Below are positions 1 to 8,737 of a DNA stretch of 21,097 bases, one piece after another. The stretch is taken from contig RFIY01000127.1 in NCBI GenBank assembly GCA_003695505.1, positions 1 to 21,097 of the forward strand, given 5' to 3'. The DNA is from J088 sp003695505 [NCBI: Candidatus Dadabacteria bacterium] (GTDB taxonomy: Bacteria > J088). The notes beneath the pieces were generated by a model. That model worked only from the letters and a program-made list of their open reading frames with translations. It had not been told where the DNA came from and made no database searches. Numbering within the stretch: position 1 is the stretch's first letter; every line of letters begins with the position of its first letter. The position numbers and the translations under genes are program-made.

Positions 1-51
1 CCGCTGCTGTCCTCACGTCCAGAGATCAAGCAATGGCTCAGCAGGCGTTGA
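1..51 (+). CDS. Possible 3' end of an upstream gene (partial, unidentified)
   Basis: Frame 1 is open from the window edge and ends in TGA at 49-51, giving a 16-residue tail ending in EIKQWLSRR. Its composition (Pro-Glu-Ile-Lys-Gln-Trp-Leu-Ser-Arg-Arg) looks like a charged protein C-terminus, but it is too short to identify. The other two plus frames are also open over part of this stretch, so the call rests on residue composition only. The 58 bases between this stop and pyrD show no convincing promoter or terminator. Confidence 0.25.
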   Translation, partial: PLLSSRPEIKQWLSRR

Positions 52-109
52 TGCGGTGAGCAACGGCGGGGTTCCTTCTGACAACCGGTACTGAACTTCC
101 CAGCCGGGC

Positions 110-1159
110 ATGTTTCAGACCGTATTGCAATTGCTGTTCCGGGCCGCACGTCCGCTCCTGTTTCTGATGGACGCCGAAAGGGCGCACCATCTTGTCGCGT
201 GGCTCCTCAATCAGATGGGCCGCCTGCGCGCGTTGGCCGGACGTGGATCCCGATCGGCGGAGCCGCAGATCCACCTTTCTGGTGTCGCCGTTCGCAATCA
301 GGTCGGACTTGCAGCCGGTTTCGTAAAAGATCCGGCCTATCGTTATGTACCTGTTGCATTGGATTTTGGCTTTGCCGAGATTGGCACGCTGACACGGCTC
401 GCGCAGCCTGGCAATCCGCGCCCCCGTATTTTTCGCCTCAAGGCCGATGAGGCGCTGATCAACCGTATGGGATTCAACAACCCGGGATACCACCGTGCAC
501 TGCGGACTCTGTCGGACGGCGCGCCGCTGCCGGTAGCGATCAATCTCGGCAAAAACAAGCGCTCGCCGGCCGCGGGACTGGCCGACGAACTGGCCGAGGG
601 GATGATGCTGTTTTCTGGTGTCGCGGACTGGTTTGTGATCAACTTGAGCAGTCCGAATACGCCGGGCTTGCGCGATCTGCTGGAGCCCAGAGGCCTTGAC
701 CGCATCTTGCGCCGATTGCGCAGCGTTCGCGAGCTCTCTGCCCGGATGCATGAGCGCCCGTTGGCGCCGCTTTGGCTGAAACTGCATCCGGATTTGCCAG
801 ATCCATTGCGGCAGGAGCTGCTCGCCTGGCTACCGGAAGCAGATCTGGATGGTGTGGTCGTCTCCAACACCACGGTAGCGCGCGATGGACTGCGCGCCTC
901 CCGGTCGGAAATCGAGCGCATCGGATCCGGCGGTTTGTCTGGCCGCCCGCTGGCGCAACGCAGGCAGGAGCTGTTGTTGCAGGTGCGCGAAGCGATCGGC
1001 CCTCGACGCACATTGATCGCAGTGGGGGGCATTCTCGATTCAAATGAGGCGCGTCGATGCCGAGACGCAGGTGCCGACGCTCTGGAACTCTATACCGGCA
1101 TCATCTACCGAGGGCCAATGCTGGTGCGTGAGGCTGCGGCGGTCTTTCGTCAGAGCTGA
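110..1159 (+). CDS. pyrD: Dihydroorotate dehydrogenase (quinone), class 2
   Basis: PyrD oxidises dihydroorotate to orotate at the inner membrane and passes electrons through FMN to quinone (de novo pyrimidine synthesis). At 349 aa it has the usual class 2 length. The N-terminal helices (about residues 1-40, with PLLFLMDAERAHHL) are the class 2 membrane-association extension. Visible signatures are GLAAG (67-71), INRMGFNN (117-124) with the substrate Asn residues, NLSSPNTPGLRDL with the catalytic Ser at 171, SNTT, GGLSGRPL, AVGGI and the FMN-phosphate loop YTGIIYRGP. One oddity is AAGFVKDPAY where the family usually has AAG(F/L)DK(D/N)GE: the Lys is kept but the preceding Asp is Val. ATG 110 fits the family N-terminus although no clear Shine-Dalgarno precedes it. 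The stop overlaps the convergent RNase H gene by 10 bases. Confidence 0.96.
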   Translation: MFQTVLQLLFRAARPLLFLMDAERAHHLVAWLLNQMGRLRALAGRGSRSAEPQIHLSGVAVRNQVGLAAGFVKDPAYRYVPVALDFGFAEIGTLTRLAQPGNPRPRIFRLKADEALINRMGFNNPGYHRALRTLSDGAPLPVAINLGKNKRSPAAGLADELAEGMMLFSGVADWFVINLSSPNTPGLRDLLEPRGLDRILRRLRSVRELSARMHERPLAPLWLKLHPDLPDPLRQELLAWLPEADLDGVVVSNTTVARDGLRASRSEIERIGSGGLSGRPLAQRRQELLLQVREAIGPRRTLIAVGGILDSNEARRCRDAGADALELYTGIIYRGPMLVREAAAVFRQS

Positions 1160-1563
1160 TCGAGTGCCTGGTTCGCAAGGGCGTCCGCGCGCTGGTTCTG
1201 AGCCCTGGGAACGTGTTCGACCACGATGTCCGGAAATTCCGCAACCAGAGCGCGCGCTTTCTCCCAGAGCGGCCTGAGGCCGGCGGATTTGACCTTGTAC
1301 TGCCCCGAAAGCTGGCGCACAATCAACTGGCTATCCATGTAAACGCGGACAGGTGCATCCGTCGCGCCGCGTGCCAGTAACCGTTCGAGACCGGCGAGCA
1401 GCGCCAGGTACTCGGCTTCGTTATTGGTTTTTTTGCCAATTGCGCGCGAAATCTCGAACAGAATCTCGTCACCACGACGAGCCCACGCGCCGATCGCGGC
1501 CTGTCCCGGATTACCGCGACTGGCTCCATCGGTGAACAGCTCGACGGGAAGTTCACCTGTCAT
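1150..1563 (-). CDS. RNase H family protein (short RnhA-like type)
   Basis: The gene encodes a 137-aa RNase H fold enzyme expected to cut RNA in RNA:DNA hybrids with two metal ions. The acidic catalytic set is complete: Asp12 in FTDGASRGNPG, Glu49 in NNEAEYLAL, Asp77 in VYMDSQL, and Asp127 in QRADALAN. It resembles the short RNase HI-family proteins with NNEAEY and no basic-protrusion insert rather than E. coli RnhA, so no gene symbol is given. ATG 1563 is preferred because it has a GAGG about 9 bases upstream and gives the family N-terminus; an in-frame ATG at 1584 lies deeper inside xseB. It is the last gene of the coaBC-tgt-xseB operon, overlaps xseB by 11 bases, and runs tail to tail into pyrD. 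Confidence 0.9.
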   Translation of the reverse strand: MTGELPVELFTDGASRGNPGQAAIGAWARRGDEILFEISRAIGKKTNNEAEYLALLAGLERLLARGATDAPVRVYMDSQLIVRQLSGQYKVKSAGLRPLWEKARALVAEFPDIVVEHVPRAQNQRADALANQALDQL

Positions 1564-1822
1564 CGAATGGAACCTCGCTGCCATCGTCCATCAATTGTGT
1601 GACCGTACGTTCTGCCGCATCGAGCAATTCACGACAGCGCGCGGCCAGCTTGACGCCTGCCGCGTAGCACCGCACGCTCAGTTCCAACGGCAGGTCATCC
1701 TGTTCCATCCGTTTTGCCAGTTGATCGAGAGCGGCGGCGGCCCGTTCGAAATCGAGTTCGGCCGGATCGACATCCAGCAGCGCCAGCAGAGATGGGTCGG
1801 GCTCGGGAGAGACGGTGGTCAT
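1553..1822 (-). CDS. xseB: Exodeoxyribonuclease VII small subunit
   Basis: XseB is the small helical subunit that binds XseA to make exonuclease VII, which degrades single-stranded DNA from either end in the cytoplasm. The 89-aa product has the family core LDFERAAAALDQLAKRMEQ followed by LPLELSVRCYAAGVKLAARC and a C-terminal ELLDAAE helix, matching the usual 70-90 aa length. The start chosen is ATG 1822, which overlaps the tgt stop as ATGA and so suggests translational coupling; an in-frame start 30 bases upstream would extend into tgt and add residues unlike the family. xseA is not next to it here; the following gene is RNase H. Confidence 0.92.
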   Translation of the reverse strand: MTTVSPEPDPSLLALLDVDPAELDFERAAAALDQLAKRMEQDDLPLELSVRCYAAGVKLAARCRELLDAAERTVTQLMDDGSEVPFDDR

Positions 1823-2931
1823 ACAGGCTCCGTTTCTGCGTATCGTCGGCAAACCTCTGCGCGCAAATCGTCGAACCCGCCAGTTGAAATGGCCGCACGA
1901 ATGTCCCGCATCAGGTCCGCCATGTACCAGAGATTATGCAACGTCGCGAGATGATAGTAGTTGAGTTCGCGTGATTTGTACAGGTGGCGCAACAAACCGC
2001 GGCTGTAGCGCGTACAGGCTGGGCACGTGCATTCTGCATCGACAGGCTGGTCATCCAGCCGGTATTCGGCACGCTTGATGTTCAGGAACCCGGCCCTTGT
2101 CAGCAGTTTCCCGTTTCGTGCGTTTCGTGTCGGAAGTACGCAGTCGAACAAATCCACGCCACGGGACACGGCTTCCACGATATTGTCGGGGCGCCCGACG
2201 CCCATCAGATAGCGAAGGCGATCCTCGGGAAGAAACGGCACCGTCGCCTCGATACCCAGGTACATCTCGGCAGCCGTTTCGCCCACGCTCAAACCGCCGA
2301 TGGCATAACCATCGAATCCGAGTTCGACCGTAGCCAGGGCGCTGCGCTGGCGCAGCTCAGTATCGAAACCGCCCTGGACAATGCCGAAGACGTCCATGTC
2401 TTCACGCGTCCGTGCGGCTGCGCTGCGTCGCGCCCACGCCAGGGACGTATCGACCGCGTGTGTCAGCTCGGCTTTCGTCGCGGGCAGAGCCGGACAGACA
2501 TCCAGCACCATCGCGATATCAGACCCGAATCGCTCCTGAGCATCAATCACCGATTCGGGAGTCATGCGCAGCAATCCACCGTCGATATGGTTACGAAACG
2601 ACACGCCTTCGTTGTCAATGGTGCGTGTACCGGACAGGCTGAAGACCTGAAAACCACCACTATCGGTCAGAATCGCGCCGTCCCAGTCCAGGATACGGTG
2701 CAACCCGCCCAGCGACTCGATCACATCGAGCCCCGGTCTCAGCAACAGGTGATATGTATTCGACAACAGCAGATCGAACGCGTGGTCAGGCAGGTCGGTG
2801 GTCAGAACCCCCTTGAGCGCGCCGCCCGTTGCAACGGGGGCGAAGCAGGGCGTACGCAGGGTGCGACCGCTGCGCGTCGAGGCGCGCAGCGTCCGCGCCG
2901 CCGCCGCAGTATCCTGGACCTCGATGTTCAC
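1819..2931 (-). CDS. tgt: Queuine/preQ1 tRNA-guanine transglycosylase
   Basis: Bacterial Tgt exchanges guanine 34 for preQ1 in GUN-anticodon tRNAs (Asp, Asn, His, Tyr), a step of queuosine synthesis. The 370-aa TIM-barrel has DSGGFQVFSL with the catalytic Asp90, FGIVQGG, GLSVGE, and FDCVLPTRNARNG with the nucleophile Asp263. The zinc site is complete: CTCPAC (Cys301, Cys303, Cys306) and His332 at the expected spacing. Length is normal for the bacterial enzyme. The start is a GTG at 2931 that overlaps the coaBC stop as GTGA. The stop overlaps xseB as ATGA. queA and yajC, common neighbours elsewhere, are absent from the window. Confidence 0.97.
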   Translation of the reverse strand: MNIEVQDTAAAARTLRASTRSGRTLRTPCFAPVATGGALKGVLTTDLPDHAFDLLLSNTYHLLLRPGLDVIESLGGLHRILDWDGAILTDSGGFQVFSLSGTRTIDNEGVSFRNHIDGGLLRMTPESVIDAQERFGSDIAMVLDVCPALPATKAELTHAVDTSLAWARRSAAARTREDMDVFGIVQGGFDTELRQRSALATVELGFDGYAIGGLSVGETAAEMYLGIEATVPFLPEDRLRYLMGVGRPDNIVEAVSRGVDLFDCVLPTRNARNGKLLTRAGFLNIKRAEYRLDDQPVDAECTCPACTRYSRGLLRHLYKSRELNYYHLATLHNLWYMADLMRDIRAAISTGGFDDLRAEVCRRYAETEPV

Positions 2932-4121
2932 GCGACGTTGTCGACCAGATCGGCGATTGTCGAAATGATTGTGCGGGCGAGGTCGGCTTTGCTGGCGCGC
3001 GGCAGCGAAACGACCGAATCCTTGCTGACAAGATGCACTTCATTGTGATCGTGCGCGAAACCCGCATCCGCCGTGCCGACCTGATTCGCGATGACGAGCG
3101 CCAGCCCCTTTCTGGAAAGCTTTTCGCGCGCATTGTCAATGACATCATTGGTTTCTGCCGCAAACCCGATGCAGACGGGGACCCGCCCGGACGCCGAAAC
3201 CGTTGCCAGGATGTCCGGTGTGCGCTGCAAAGGAATCGCGTCAAGCGGCTGATCCTTTTTCAATTTGCTGGGTGAGCGATCCGCCGGTGTGTAGTCCGCA
3301 ACCGCCGCCGCGCCAATGAACACATCGGGGGGCTCGTCCTCCAGGATCCGTCGCTCCACCGCCGCGCTCATATCTTCGGCACTGACAACGGCGACCGCTT
3401 CCACGCCGTCCGGCGGCGACATCGTGACGGGTCCATGAACCAGCACGACCTGAGCACCGGCGTCGCGGGCGGCCTCGGCAAGCGCAAAGCCCATTTTTCC
3501 GGTCGACGGGTTGGACAAAAAACGTACGGGATCGATAAATTCTCGTGTCGGACCGGCCGTGATCAGTACGCGCCTGCCACTCAGTCGGCCCGACCCGGCG
3601 AGCAGGGCGGCAACTTCCCGGACAATGCGCTCCGGGTCGGGTAATCTCCCGGGACCTGTCCACCCACAGGCTAGTTCGCCACTGTCCGGGTCGATGACGG
3701 TATGCCCACGCTCACGGAGCAACGCAACATTTTGCTGAACGGGTGCCTGTTGCCACATGTTGCTGTTCATGGCCGGAAAGATGATGCGCGGGCAGGTCGC
3801 AGCAAGAAAGCTCAGTGACACGGGCTCGTCCGCAAACCCGTGGGCGAGACGTGCAATCGTCTGCGCGGTTGCGGGCGCCACGACCATGACATCGGCACGA
3901 TCCGCGAACGTGATGTGGCCAATGCCAGTCTCTTCGGCGGCGAAGAGATCATCGAGCACCTGACCGCCGGTGAGCGTCCGCAGAACCATTGGGCTGACGA
4001 AACGCGCGGCGTCGGGCGTGAGCGCGCAGGCGACCTGATACGTCCTGCGTTGGAACGCTCGTACGATTTCCGGGGCCTTGTAGGCCGCGATGCCCCCACT
4101 GATTCCCAGCAATACAATCAT
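2928..4121 (-). CDS. coaBC: Bifunctional phosphopantothenoylcysteine synthetase/decarboxylase
   Basis: CoaBC carries out two steps of coenzyme A synthesis: CTP-dependent joining of 4'-phosphopantothenate with cysteine (CoaB half), then FMN-dependent decarboxylation to 4'-phosphopantetheine (CoaC half). CoaC is residues 1-180: ISGGIAAYK near the N-terminus, the active-site His69 before [27 protein letters not shown] (116-123) and the flap Cys152 in [10 protein letters not shown]. CoaB is residues 185-397: [31 protein letters not shown] and KLKK (276-279), followed by the GFAAET strand. At 397 aa it is the normal fusion length. It opens the minus-strand operon, and its TGA overlaps the GTG of tgt. 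Confidence 0.97.
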   Translation of the reverse strand: MIVLLGISGGIAAYKAPEIVRAFQRRTYQVACALTPDAARFVSPMVLRTLTGGQVLDDLFAAEETGIGHITFADRADVMVVAPATAQTIARLAHGFADEPVSLSFLAATCPRIIFPAMNSNMWQQAPVQQNVALLRERGHTVIDPDSGELACGWTGPGRLPDPERIVREVAALLAGSGRLSGRRVLITAGPTREFIDPVRFLSNPSTGKMGFALAEAARDAGAQVVLVHGPVTMSPPDGVEAVAVVSAEDMSAAVERRILEDEPPDVFIGAAAVADYTPADRSPSKLKKDQPLDAIPLQRTPDILATVSASGRVPVCIGFAAETNDVIDNAREKLSRKGLALVIANQVGTADAGFAHDHNEVHLVSKDSVVSLPRASKADLARTIISTIADLVDNVA

Positions 4122-4274
4122 GCGGTTGGCTTCGGCTCACGTTCTGCCATTGACTGGTGATCCTCGACAACATGGTACACGGTTGGTGCCGGCAGATCGC
4201 GCACGCTCTGGACTGCTATCCTGTATGATCGTCATCAGGAACCGATTTCACGGCTCATCTGGAGCAGACATGGC
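4122..4274 (+). promoter_or_regulatory. Divergent intergenic region, coaBC / lpoA-like
   Basis: This 153-base gap separates the leftward coaBC operon from the rightward lipoprotein gene, so it must hold both promoters unless one side is read through. A TATGAT hexamer at 4224-4229 is a candidate -10 for the rightward gene, but no good -35 sits 16-18 bases upstream. A TTGACT at 4150-4155 lacks a matching -10. GGAG at 4261-4264 is the likely ribosome site of the rightward gene. I cannot assign the coaBC promoter. No strong hairpin was seen. Confidence 0.35.
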
Positions 4275-6140
4275 ATGGCGCGCGCACGACAAACCTTCAC
4301 ATTGTTCGTGATGTTGAGCTGGTTGGGGCTTTCGGGTTGTGCGCTGCGCCCACAGATCAAGGTTCCCGCATCGGAGCTGCGTGCATTTTCTGAATACAGC
4401 AGGCAATTACTCGAGGCGGTGGAGGCCCATGATCGTCAGGCCGCCGAAGCTGTCGTGACCGTATGGACCCAGGAGCACGGCGCGCTGGCGGTCGAAGGTG
4501 ATCTGTACGCGAGCGTGCTGACCGAAGCCGCGCTCCAGCCACATCCCGACGCGGTATACGCAGTCCTCGCCGCTGCCATGATTGAGCGATTCCCTGCGCA
4601 TCCTGCCTTGTGGGGAGCCTGGGCGACGCAGCTCAGGCTTGCGCTTGATCAGCAGGATCCTGCGGTGGCAGCAGATTTGTGGGAGCATCTGGCAGGTGCA
4701 CCGGAGCGGCTGCAACGAGAACTGGCGGCATCGATTGCCGAATCGCTTTGGAGCCATGGTCAGGCCAGGGCGGCGGTGGAATGGGGTATTCGGGGCGCGC
4801 CGGACACGTCGGCAGCGCTCTACTGGCGCTTGTGGGCCGCGCGGGTTTGGGGTTGTTGCGCAGACGCCAGCTCCGACCTGGAGGGGTTACTGGGTAGCGT
4901 CGCCAGATTCGCCGGTGCCGTCGCTTCCGGGGATGCAGAGCAGCGTCTTGATGCAGCTCGCGCGTTGCGCCGACAGGATATCCGGCACGGTGAACCGCTG
5001 CGCACGATCCGGGAACTTGCCGATCGCCTGCTTGACGGCCCCGTCGCCGACGTTCGGGACGCTGGCGCAGTATTGCCGATGAGCGGTGTCAGCAGTGCCC
5101 TGGGCCGGTCGGTGTTGCAGATTGCCGCGGCCTGCATGCCCGACGGACGCGTGAATATCCGCGATACCCGCAGCAGGGTCTCCGGCGCGGCTGCAGCACT
5201 GGAAGGATCCAGATCCTGGGCTTTACTGGGGCCATTGCGCTCGGCGCCGCTTGAGCATCTCGGCTGGACGTTGCTGCGGCGTGGCCAGATCGTGGCGACA
5301 CCGAATCCAAACCCCATCGTGGCGTATCCTGTGTCCGCACCGATCTGGTCCACTGCCCTTGGGCCCGAAGAACAGGCCCGTGCAATTGCGGCCGTACTCG
5401 CCGAACAGGGCTGGAAAGCCGTCGCAGTCCTGCATCCGGACGATCTCTACGGCAAGCGATTCATGAAGGTATTCTGGGATGCGGTGCTGGATCACGGCGG
5501 CTGGTTTACGGGCATCGGCGCGTATGCGCCGCGCAGCACCGACTTTGGCCCTGTCATCCGGAGACTGGTTGGGCTGGATCGGTATTCGCCTGAAGAAGAA
5601 CGCGAGATGAAGGCGCAAGGGGAGGAGCCTCAGCCAATCATCGACTTCGACGCGCTCGTGGTCGTGGGGAGCCCGGCTGAACTGTCGCTGATTCCGGCAC
5701 AACTGGCTTACTACGATGTGTACGACGTACGCCTGATCGGTGATGCCGGTTGGCGAGACCCCCGCATTCCGCAAATTGCCGGCAAGTATATGGACGGATT
5801 GCTGTTTATCGATGTGGATCTGGATCCGGCGAGCGCGTATCCAGACTGTGTGACCAGGGCCGGAATGCCCCCGGGGCCGCTACCCATGGCGGTTGTCGAT
5901 GCGATTGCATGGTTGAAGGCAACCCGGGATGGTGGGCAGCCCGCGCGAACCTTTCATGGCGTCTCCGGAGAGACGCGTGTTGCCGCGGATCATACCGTTG
6001 AACGGCGTTTCCAGGTTTGGCAATGGCGCCACGGGAAGCTGTCGGTCTGGGATGGAACGGATCCGGAACAGTTGTATGCGACGCCAGCAGCGTTGCCGGC
6101 GGACGTCCATTCGGAAGAGGCGCCTCGCGATGACGAGTGA
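4275..6140 (+). CDS. LpoA-like outer-membrane lipoprotein, penicillin-binding-protein activator
   Basis: The product resembles LpoA/LppC (YraM), a lipoprotein that reaches from the outer membrane to stimulate the bifunctional peptidoglycan synthase PBP1a. The signal peptide ends in a perfect lipobox LSGC with Cys22, and Ala at +2 allows outer-membrane sorting. The 621-aa protein has an all-helical TPR-like N-terminal half (about 30-285) and a type 1 periplasmic-binding-protein fold in the C-terminal half (about 290-590), with SWALLGPLRSAP at its start, WKAVAVLHPDDLYGKRF in the middle, and YYDVYDVRLIGDAGWRD and YMDGLLFIDVD later. The C-terminus is acidic. ATG 4275 is used because the ATG five bases upstream is out of frame. 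The usual LpoA neighbours (rsmI, yraN) are absent, and the style is close to deltaproteobacterial homologues, so LpoA orthology is not certain. Confidence 0.82.
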   Translation: MARARQTFTLFVMLSWLGLSGCALRPQIKVPASELRAFSEYSRQLLEAVEAHDRQAAEAVVTVWTQEHGALAVEGDLYASVLTEAALQPHPDAVYAVLAAAMIERFPAHPALWGAWATQLRLALDQQDPAVAADLWEHLAGAPERLQRELAASIAESLWSHGQARAAVEWGIRGAPDTSAALYWRLWAARVWGCCADASSDLEGLLGSVARFAGAVASGDAEQRLDAARALRRQDIRHGEPLRTIRELADRLLDGPVADVRDAGAVLPMSGVSSALGRSVLQIAAACMPDGRVNIRDTRSRVSGAAAALEGSRSWALLGPLRSAPLEHLGWTLLRRGQIVATPNPNPIVAYPVSAPIWSTALGPEEQARAIAAVLAEQGWKAVAVLHPDDLYGKRFMKVFWDAVLDHGGWFTGIGAYAPRSTDFGPVIRRLVGLDRYSPEEEREMKAQGEEPQPIIDFDALVVVGSPAELSLIPAQLAYYDVYDVRLIGDAGWRDPRIPQIAGKYMDGLLFIDVDLDPASAYPDCVTRAGMPPGPLPMAVVDAIAWLKATRDGGQPARTFHGVSGETRVAADHTVERRFQVWQWRHGKLSVWDGTDPEQLYATPAALPADVHSEEAPRDDE

Positions 6141-6145
6141 GCCGG

Positions 6146-6174
6146 TGGGAGTGCCTCGCGTCAATCGCTATAAT
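6146..6174 (+). promoter_or_regulatory. Candidate sigma-70 promoter for the alaC-hom operon
   Basis: A perfect TATAAT lies at 6169-6174, just after the lpoA-like gene ends. The -35 region 17 bases upstream (around 6146-6151) matches the consensus poorly, so an activator or extended contacts may be needed. Transcription from here would start near 6181 and give a leader of about 70 bases that contains the hairpin at 6210-6229. Confidence 0.5.
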
Positions 6175-6209
6175 ATCGGCTTGCACTGACGTTTTTCGTA
6201 ATTCATCAG

Positions 6210-6229
6210 GCGCAGTGATCGCACTGCGC
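6210..6229 (+). promoter_or_regulatory. Perfect 8-bp hairpin in the alaC leader
   Basis: GCGCAGTG at 6210-6217 and CACTGCGC at 6222-6229 are exact reverse complements with the 4-base loop ATCG. No T-run follows, so it is not an ordinary intrinsic terminator. It lies between the candidate promoter and the alaC start, 22 bases before the ATG. It could be an operator (16 bp of dyad symmetry in DNA) or an RNA element affecting mRNA stability or translation. Confidence 0.6.
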
Positions 6230-6251
6230 ACGAGAGCAGAGCAGATATTTC

Positions 6252-7451
6252 ATGCAGACGGAACCCAGTCCATACCACCTGATTCAACGGTTGCCACCGT
6301 ACGTCTTCAATATCGTCAACGAGCTGAAATACAAGGCTCGTCGAGCCGGAGACGACATCGTTGATCTCGGCATGGGCAACCCTGACCAGCCGACACCGCA
6401 GCATATCGTCGACAAAATGGTGGAAGCGACCCGGAACCCGCGAAACCATCGATACAGCGTCAGCCGCGGGATCTATCGCCTGCGCGTCGCCATCTGTGAC
6501 TGGTATCAGCGACGCTACGGTGTGGAGTTCGATCCCGACAGCGAAGCAGTGGTCACGATCGGCTCGAAGGAAGGACTCAGCCACCTGATGATGGCAGTGA
6601 CCGGGCCGGGCGATACGGTAATCGTGCCGGAGCCAACGTATCCGATCCATTCCTATAGCGTTGTGATTGCGGGAGGAGATGTACGGTCTGTGCCGATGTT
6701 TCCCCACGAAACGATGCTGGATCGGATTCGCGAAGCGATCGAGGATATGTGGCCGCGCCCAAAAACGTTGTTGCTCAACTATCCCCATAACCCGACAACG
6801 GTCTCGGTCGACCACGACTTCATGACGGAAGTCGTTGCACTGGCACGCGAATATGAGCTGCTGCTGATCCACGATTTTGCGTATGCCGATATTACCTTCG
6901 ATGGCTATGAGGCGCCGTCCATCTTTTCGGTGCCTGGCGCGAAGGACGTTGCCGTGGAGCTGTTTTCGTTGAGCAAGTCATACAATATGGCGGGCTGGCG
7001 CGTCGGTTTCGTCGTTGGCAATCCGAAACCGATCAATGCGCTGATTCGCCTGAAGAGCTATATGGATTACGGCATGTTTCAGCCGATTCAGATCGCATCG
7101 ATTATCGCCCTCAACGGTCCGCAAGATTGCGTGGCGAAAAACCGGGAGCTGTATCAGAGCCGGCGCGACACGTTGATTCGCGGGCTGCACAGAGCCGGGT
7201 GGAATGTCGAGCCGCCGAAGTCGACCATGTTCGTCTGGGCGCCAATTCCCGAACCATTCCGCGAGATGGGATCGCTCGAATTTTCAAAAATGCTGTTGCT
7301 TGAAGGAAAGGTGGCGGTCAGCCCGGGAATCGGGTTCGGCAAACACGGCGACGACTTCGTCCGAATCGCGCTGGTTGAGAACGAACAGCGGATACAGCAA
7401 GCGACGCGCGGTATTCGCCGCGTGTTTCAACAGCACGGTCTGGCGCCGTGA
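6252..7451 (+). CDS. alaC: Alanine aminotransferase, AlaC type (class I PLP)
   Basis: The 399-aa PLP enzyme matches AlaC (YfdZ), the glutamate-pyruvate aminotransferase, along its whole length: [13 protein letters not shown] at the start, [30 protein letters not shown] with Asn180, HDFAYAD with Asp208 and Tyr211, [15 protein letters not shown] with the Schiff-base Lys242 and Arg250, and the carboxylate-binding Arg371 in [15 protein letters not shown] 6252 fits the family start, with only a weak ribosome site. The stop overlaps hom as GTGA. Its place directly before hom suggests co-expression with aspartate-family synthesis; a role with aspartate or another amino acid cannot be excluded from sequence. 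Confidence 0.93.
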   Translation: MQTEPSPYHLIQRLPPYVFNIVNELKYKARRAGDDIVDLGMGNPDQPTPQHIVDKMVEATRNPRNHRYSVSRGIYRLRVAICDWYQRRYGVEFDPDSEAVVTIGSKEGLSHLMMAVTGPGDTVIVPEPTYPIHSYSVVIAGGDVRSVPMFPHETMLDRIREAIEDMWPRPKTLLLNYPHNPTTVSVDHDFMTEVVALAREYELLLIHDFAYADITFDGYEAPSIFSVPGAKDVAVELFSLSKSYNMAGWRVGFVVGNPKPINALIRLKSYMDYGMFQPIQIASIIALNGPQDCVAKNRELYQSRRDTLIRGLHRAGWNVEPPKSTMFVWAPIPEPFREMGSLEFSKMLLLEGKVAVSPGIGFGKHGDDFVRIALVENEQRIQQATRGIRRVFQQHGLAP

Positions 7452-8737
7452 ACATAAGGCTGCTGCTGCTTGGTTGCGGAACGGTCGGCGGCGAACTGGT
7501 GCACCTGCTGCGCCGCCGCCAGGAAGAAGTGCGCCGTCGCTGGGATCTCGACTTTGAGATTGGTGGCATCTTGCGGCGATCTCGACAGACGGACGAACTG
7601 TCCGGCATACCCGTATTTACGGATATTGACGAAGCGCTCGATGCGGTCAAGCCGCACATTGTCGTCGAACTCGTTGGTGGTGTCGATCCTGCGTTCTCCT
7701 ACTTGCGCAAGGCGATTCTTGCGGGTGCGCACATCGTAACGGCAAACAAGGCGGTACTGGCCGCCCACGGGCATGTGTTGTACGAGCTGGCGCGTCAGCA
7801 TCGTCGCCTGTTGCTCGCAGAAGCCAGCGTCGGTGGTGCAATTCCCATCCTGCGGACGTTGCATACATCGCTGGGCGTCGACCGCGTTCAGCGCATCGCC
7901 GGGGTACTGAATGGCACCTGCAATTATATTCTCGGTCGGATGGAGCATGATCAGATCCCGTTTTCTGATGCATTGTCCGATGCGCAGCGGCTCGGCTATG
8001 CAGAACCTGATCCGACCCTCGACATCGATGGCGGCGACACGGCGCACAAGACCGTCGTCCTCTCGCAACTGGCCTTCGGGAACTACGAGCCGACCGATGT
8101 ACTGGAATATCGCGGCATCACCGATCTGCGCACGGAAGACTTCGAAGCCTCGGCGCAACTGGGGCTGAGACCGCGCCTGATTGGATTGCTGGAAAGCCGG
8201 GGCAGCATCCTGGTGCGTTACGTTGGTCCGGCGCTGCTGCCCGATCGACACCCGCTCGCGCGCCTCGAAGGACCCGAGAATGGGGTAGAGATCCTGTTCG
8301 AAGAGGCCGGTTCGCTGTTTCTGTCCGGCCCGGGGGCTGGCCCGGCACCAACCGCGGCGACAGTGGTCGGCGACATTCTGGAAATTGCACGCGTCGCGGA
8401 TGCGGGGCACGCTTTGGCCCGCTGGGAAAAACCGTCGGACGAAGGGCCTGAATCCGTGCCGTTCGAAGATCTGACGTTCAGCTACTACATTCGAACCCAG
8501 GTTCTTGATCGTCCTGGCGTACTTGCGGCACTGGCTGAGGCGCTCGCGCGCCAGCAGATCAGTATTCGCAGCGTTGAGCAACCCTACCGACACGCCAGTT
8601 CGAGCGTGCCTTTGTACTTTACGACGGATCCAGCCCCGGTTGGCCGCCTGCTGGAAGCGTTGCGCGACTGGGAACAGCTCGATGCAAACACCGAGCGCCC
8701 GGTCTGGTTACCGATACTCGAGGACAGGCTGTCATGA
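7448..8737 (+). CDS. hom: Homoserine dehydrogenase with ACT domain
   Basis: Hom reduces aspartate 4-semialdehyde to homoserine with NAD(P)H, at the branch to threonine and methionine. The Rossmann motif is [13 protein letters not shown] (about 6-18). Catalytic-core residues are present: Lys101 in [22 protein letters not shown] (155-165), Glu186 in YAEPDPTLD, and Asp197 and Lys201 in GGDTAHK. The C-terminal ACT domain (about 345-425) contains [20 protein letters not shown], which implies allosteric control, most likely by threonine. At 429 aa it is the usual monofunctional form without an aspartokinase domain. The start is a GTG overlapping the alaC stop, and the stop overlaps the next gene as ATGA. 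Confidence 0.96.
   Translation: MNIRLLLLGCGTVGGELVHLLRRRQEEVRRRWDLDFEIGGILRRSRQTDELSGIPVFTDIDEALDAVKPHIVVELVGGVDPAFSYLRKAILAGAHIVTANKAVLAAHGHVLYELARQHRRLLLAEASVGGAIPILRTLHTSLGVDRVQRIAGVLNGTCNYILGRMEHDQIPFSDALSDAQRLGYAEPDPTLDIDGGDTAHKTVVLSQLAFGNYEPTDVLEYRGITDLRTEDFEASAQLGLRPRLIGLLESRGSILVRYVGPALLPDRHPLARLEGPENGVEILFEEAGSLFLSGPGAGPAPTAATVVGDILEIARVADAGHALARWEKPSDEGPESVPFEDLTFSYYIRTQVLDRPGVLAALAEALARQQISIRSVEQPYRHASSSVPLYFTTDPAPVGRLLEALRDWEQLDANTERPVWLPILEDRLS

Noticed and set aside
1984-3048. 354-codon plus-strand frame opposite tgt
   Set aside because: It is antisense to a complete Tgt with all catalytic and zinc residues and shows no protein-family features.
4150-4155. TTGACT as a -35 box for the LpoA-like gene
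   Set aside because: No acceptable -10 hexamer follows at 16-18 bases.
7427-8593. Long minus-strand open frame opposite hom, and a similar one at 8584-9648
   Set aside because: Both are opposite well-conserved enzymes, lack family motifs and ribosome sites, and are explained by codon bias of the real genes.
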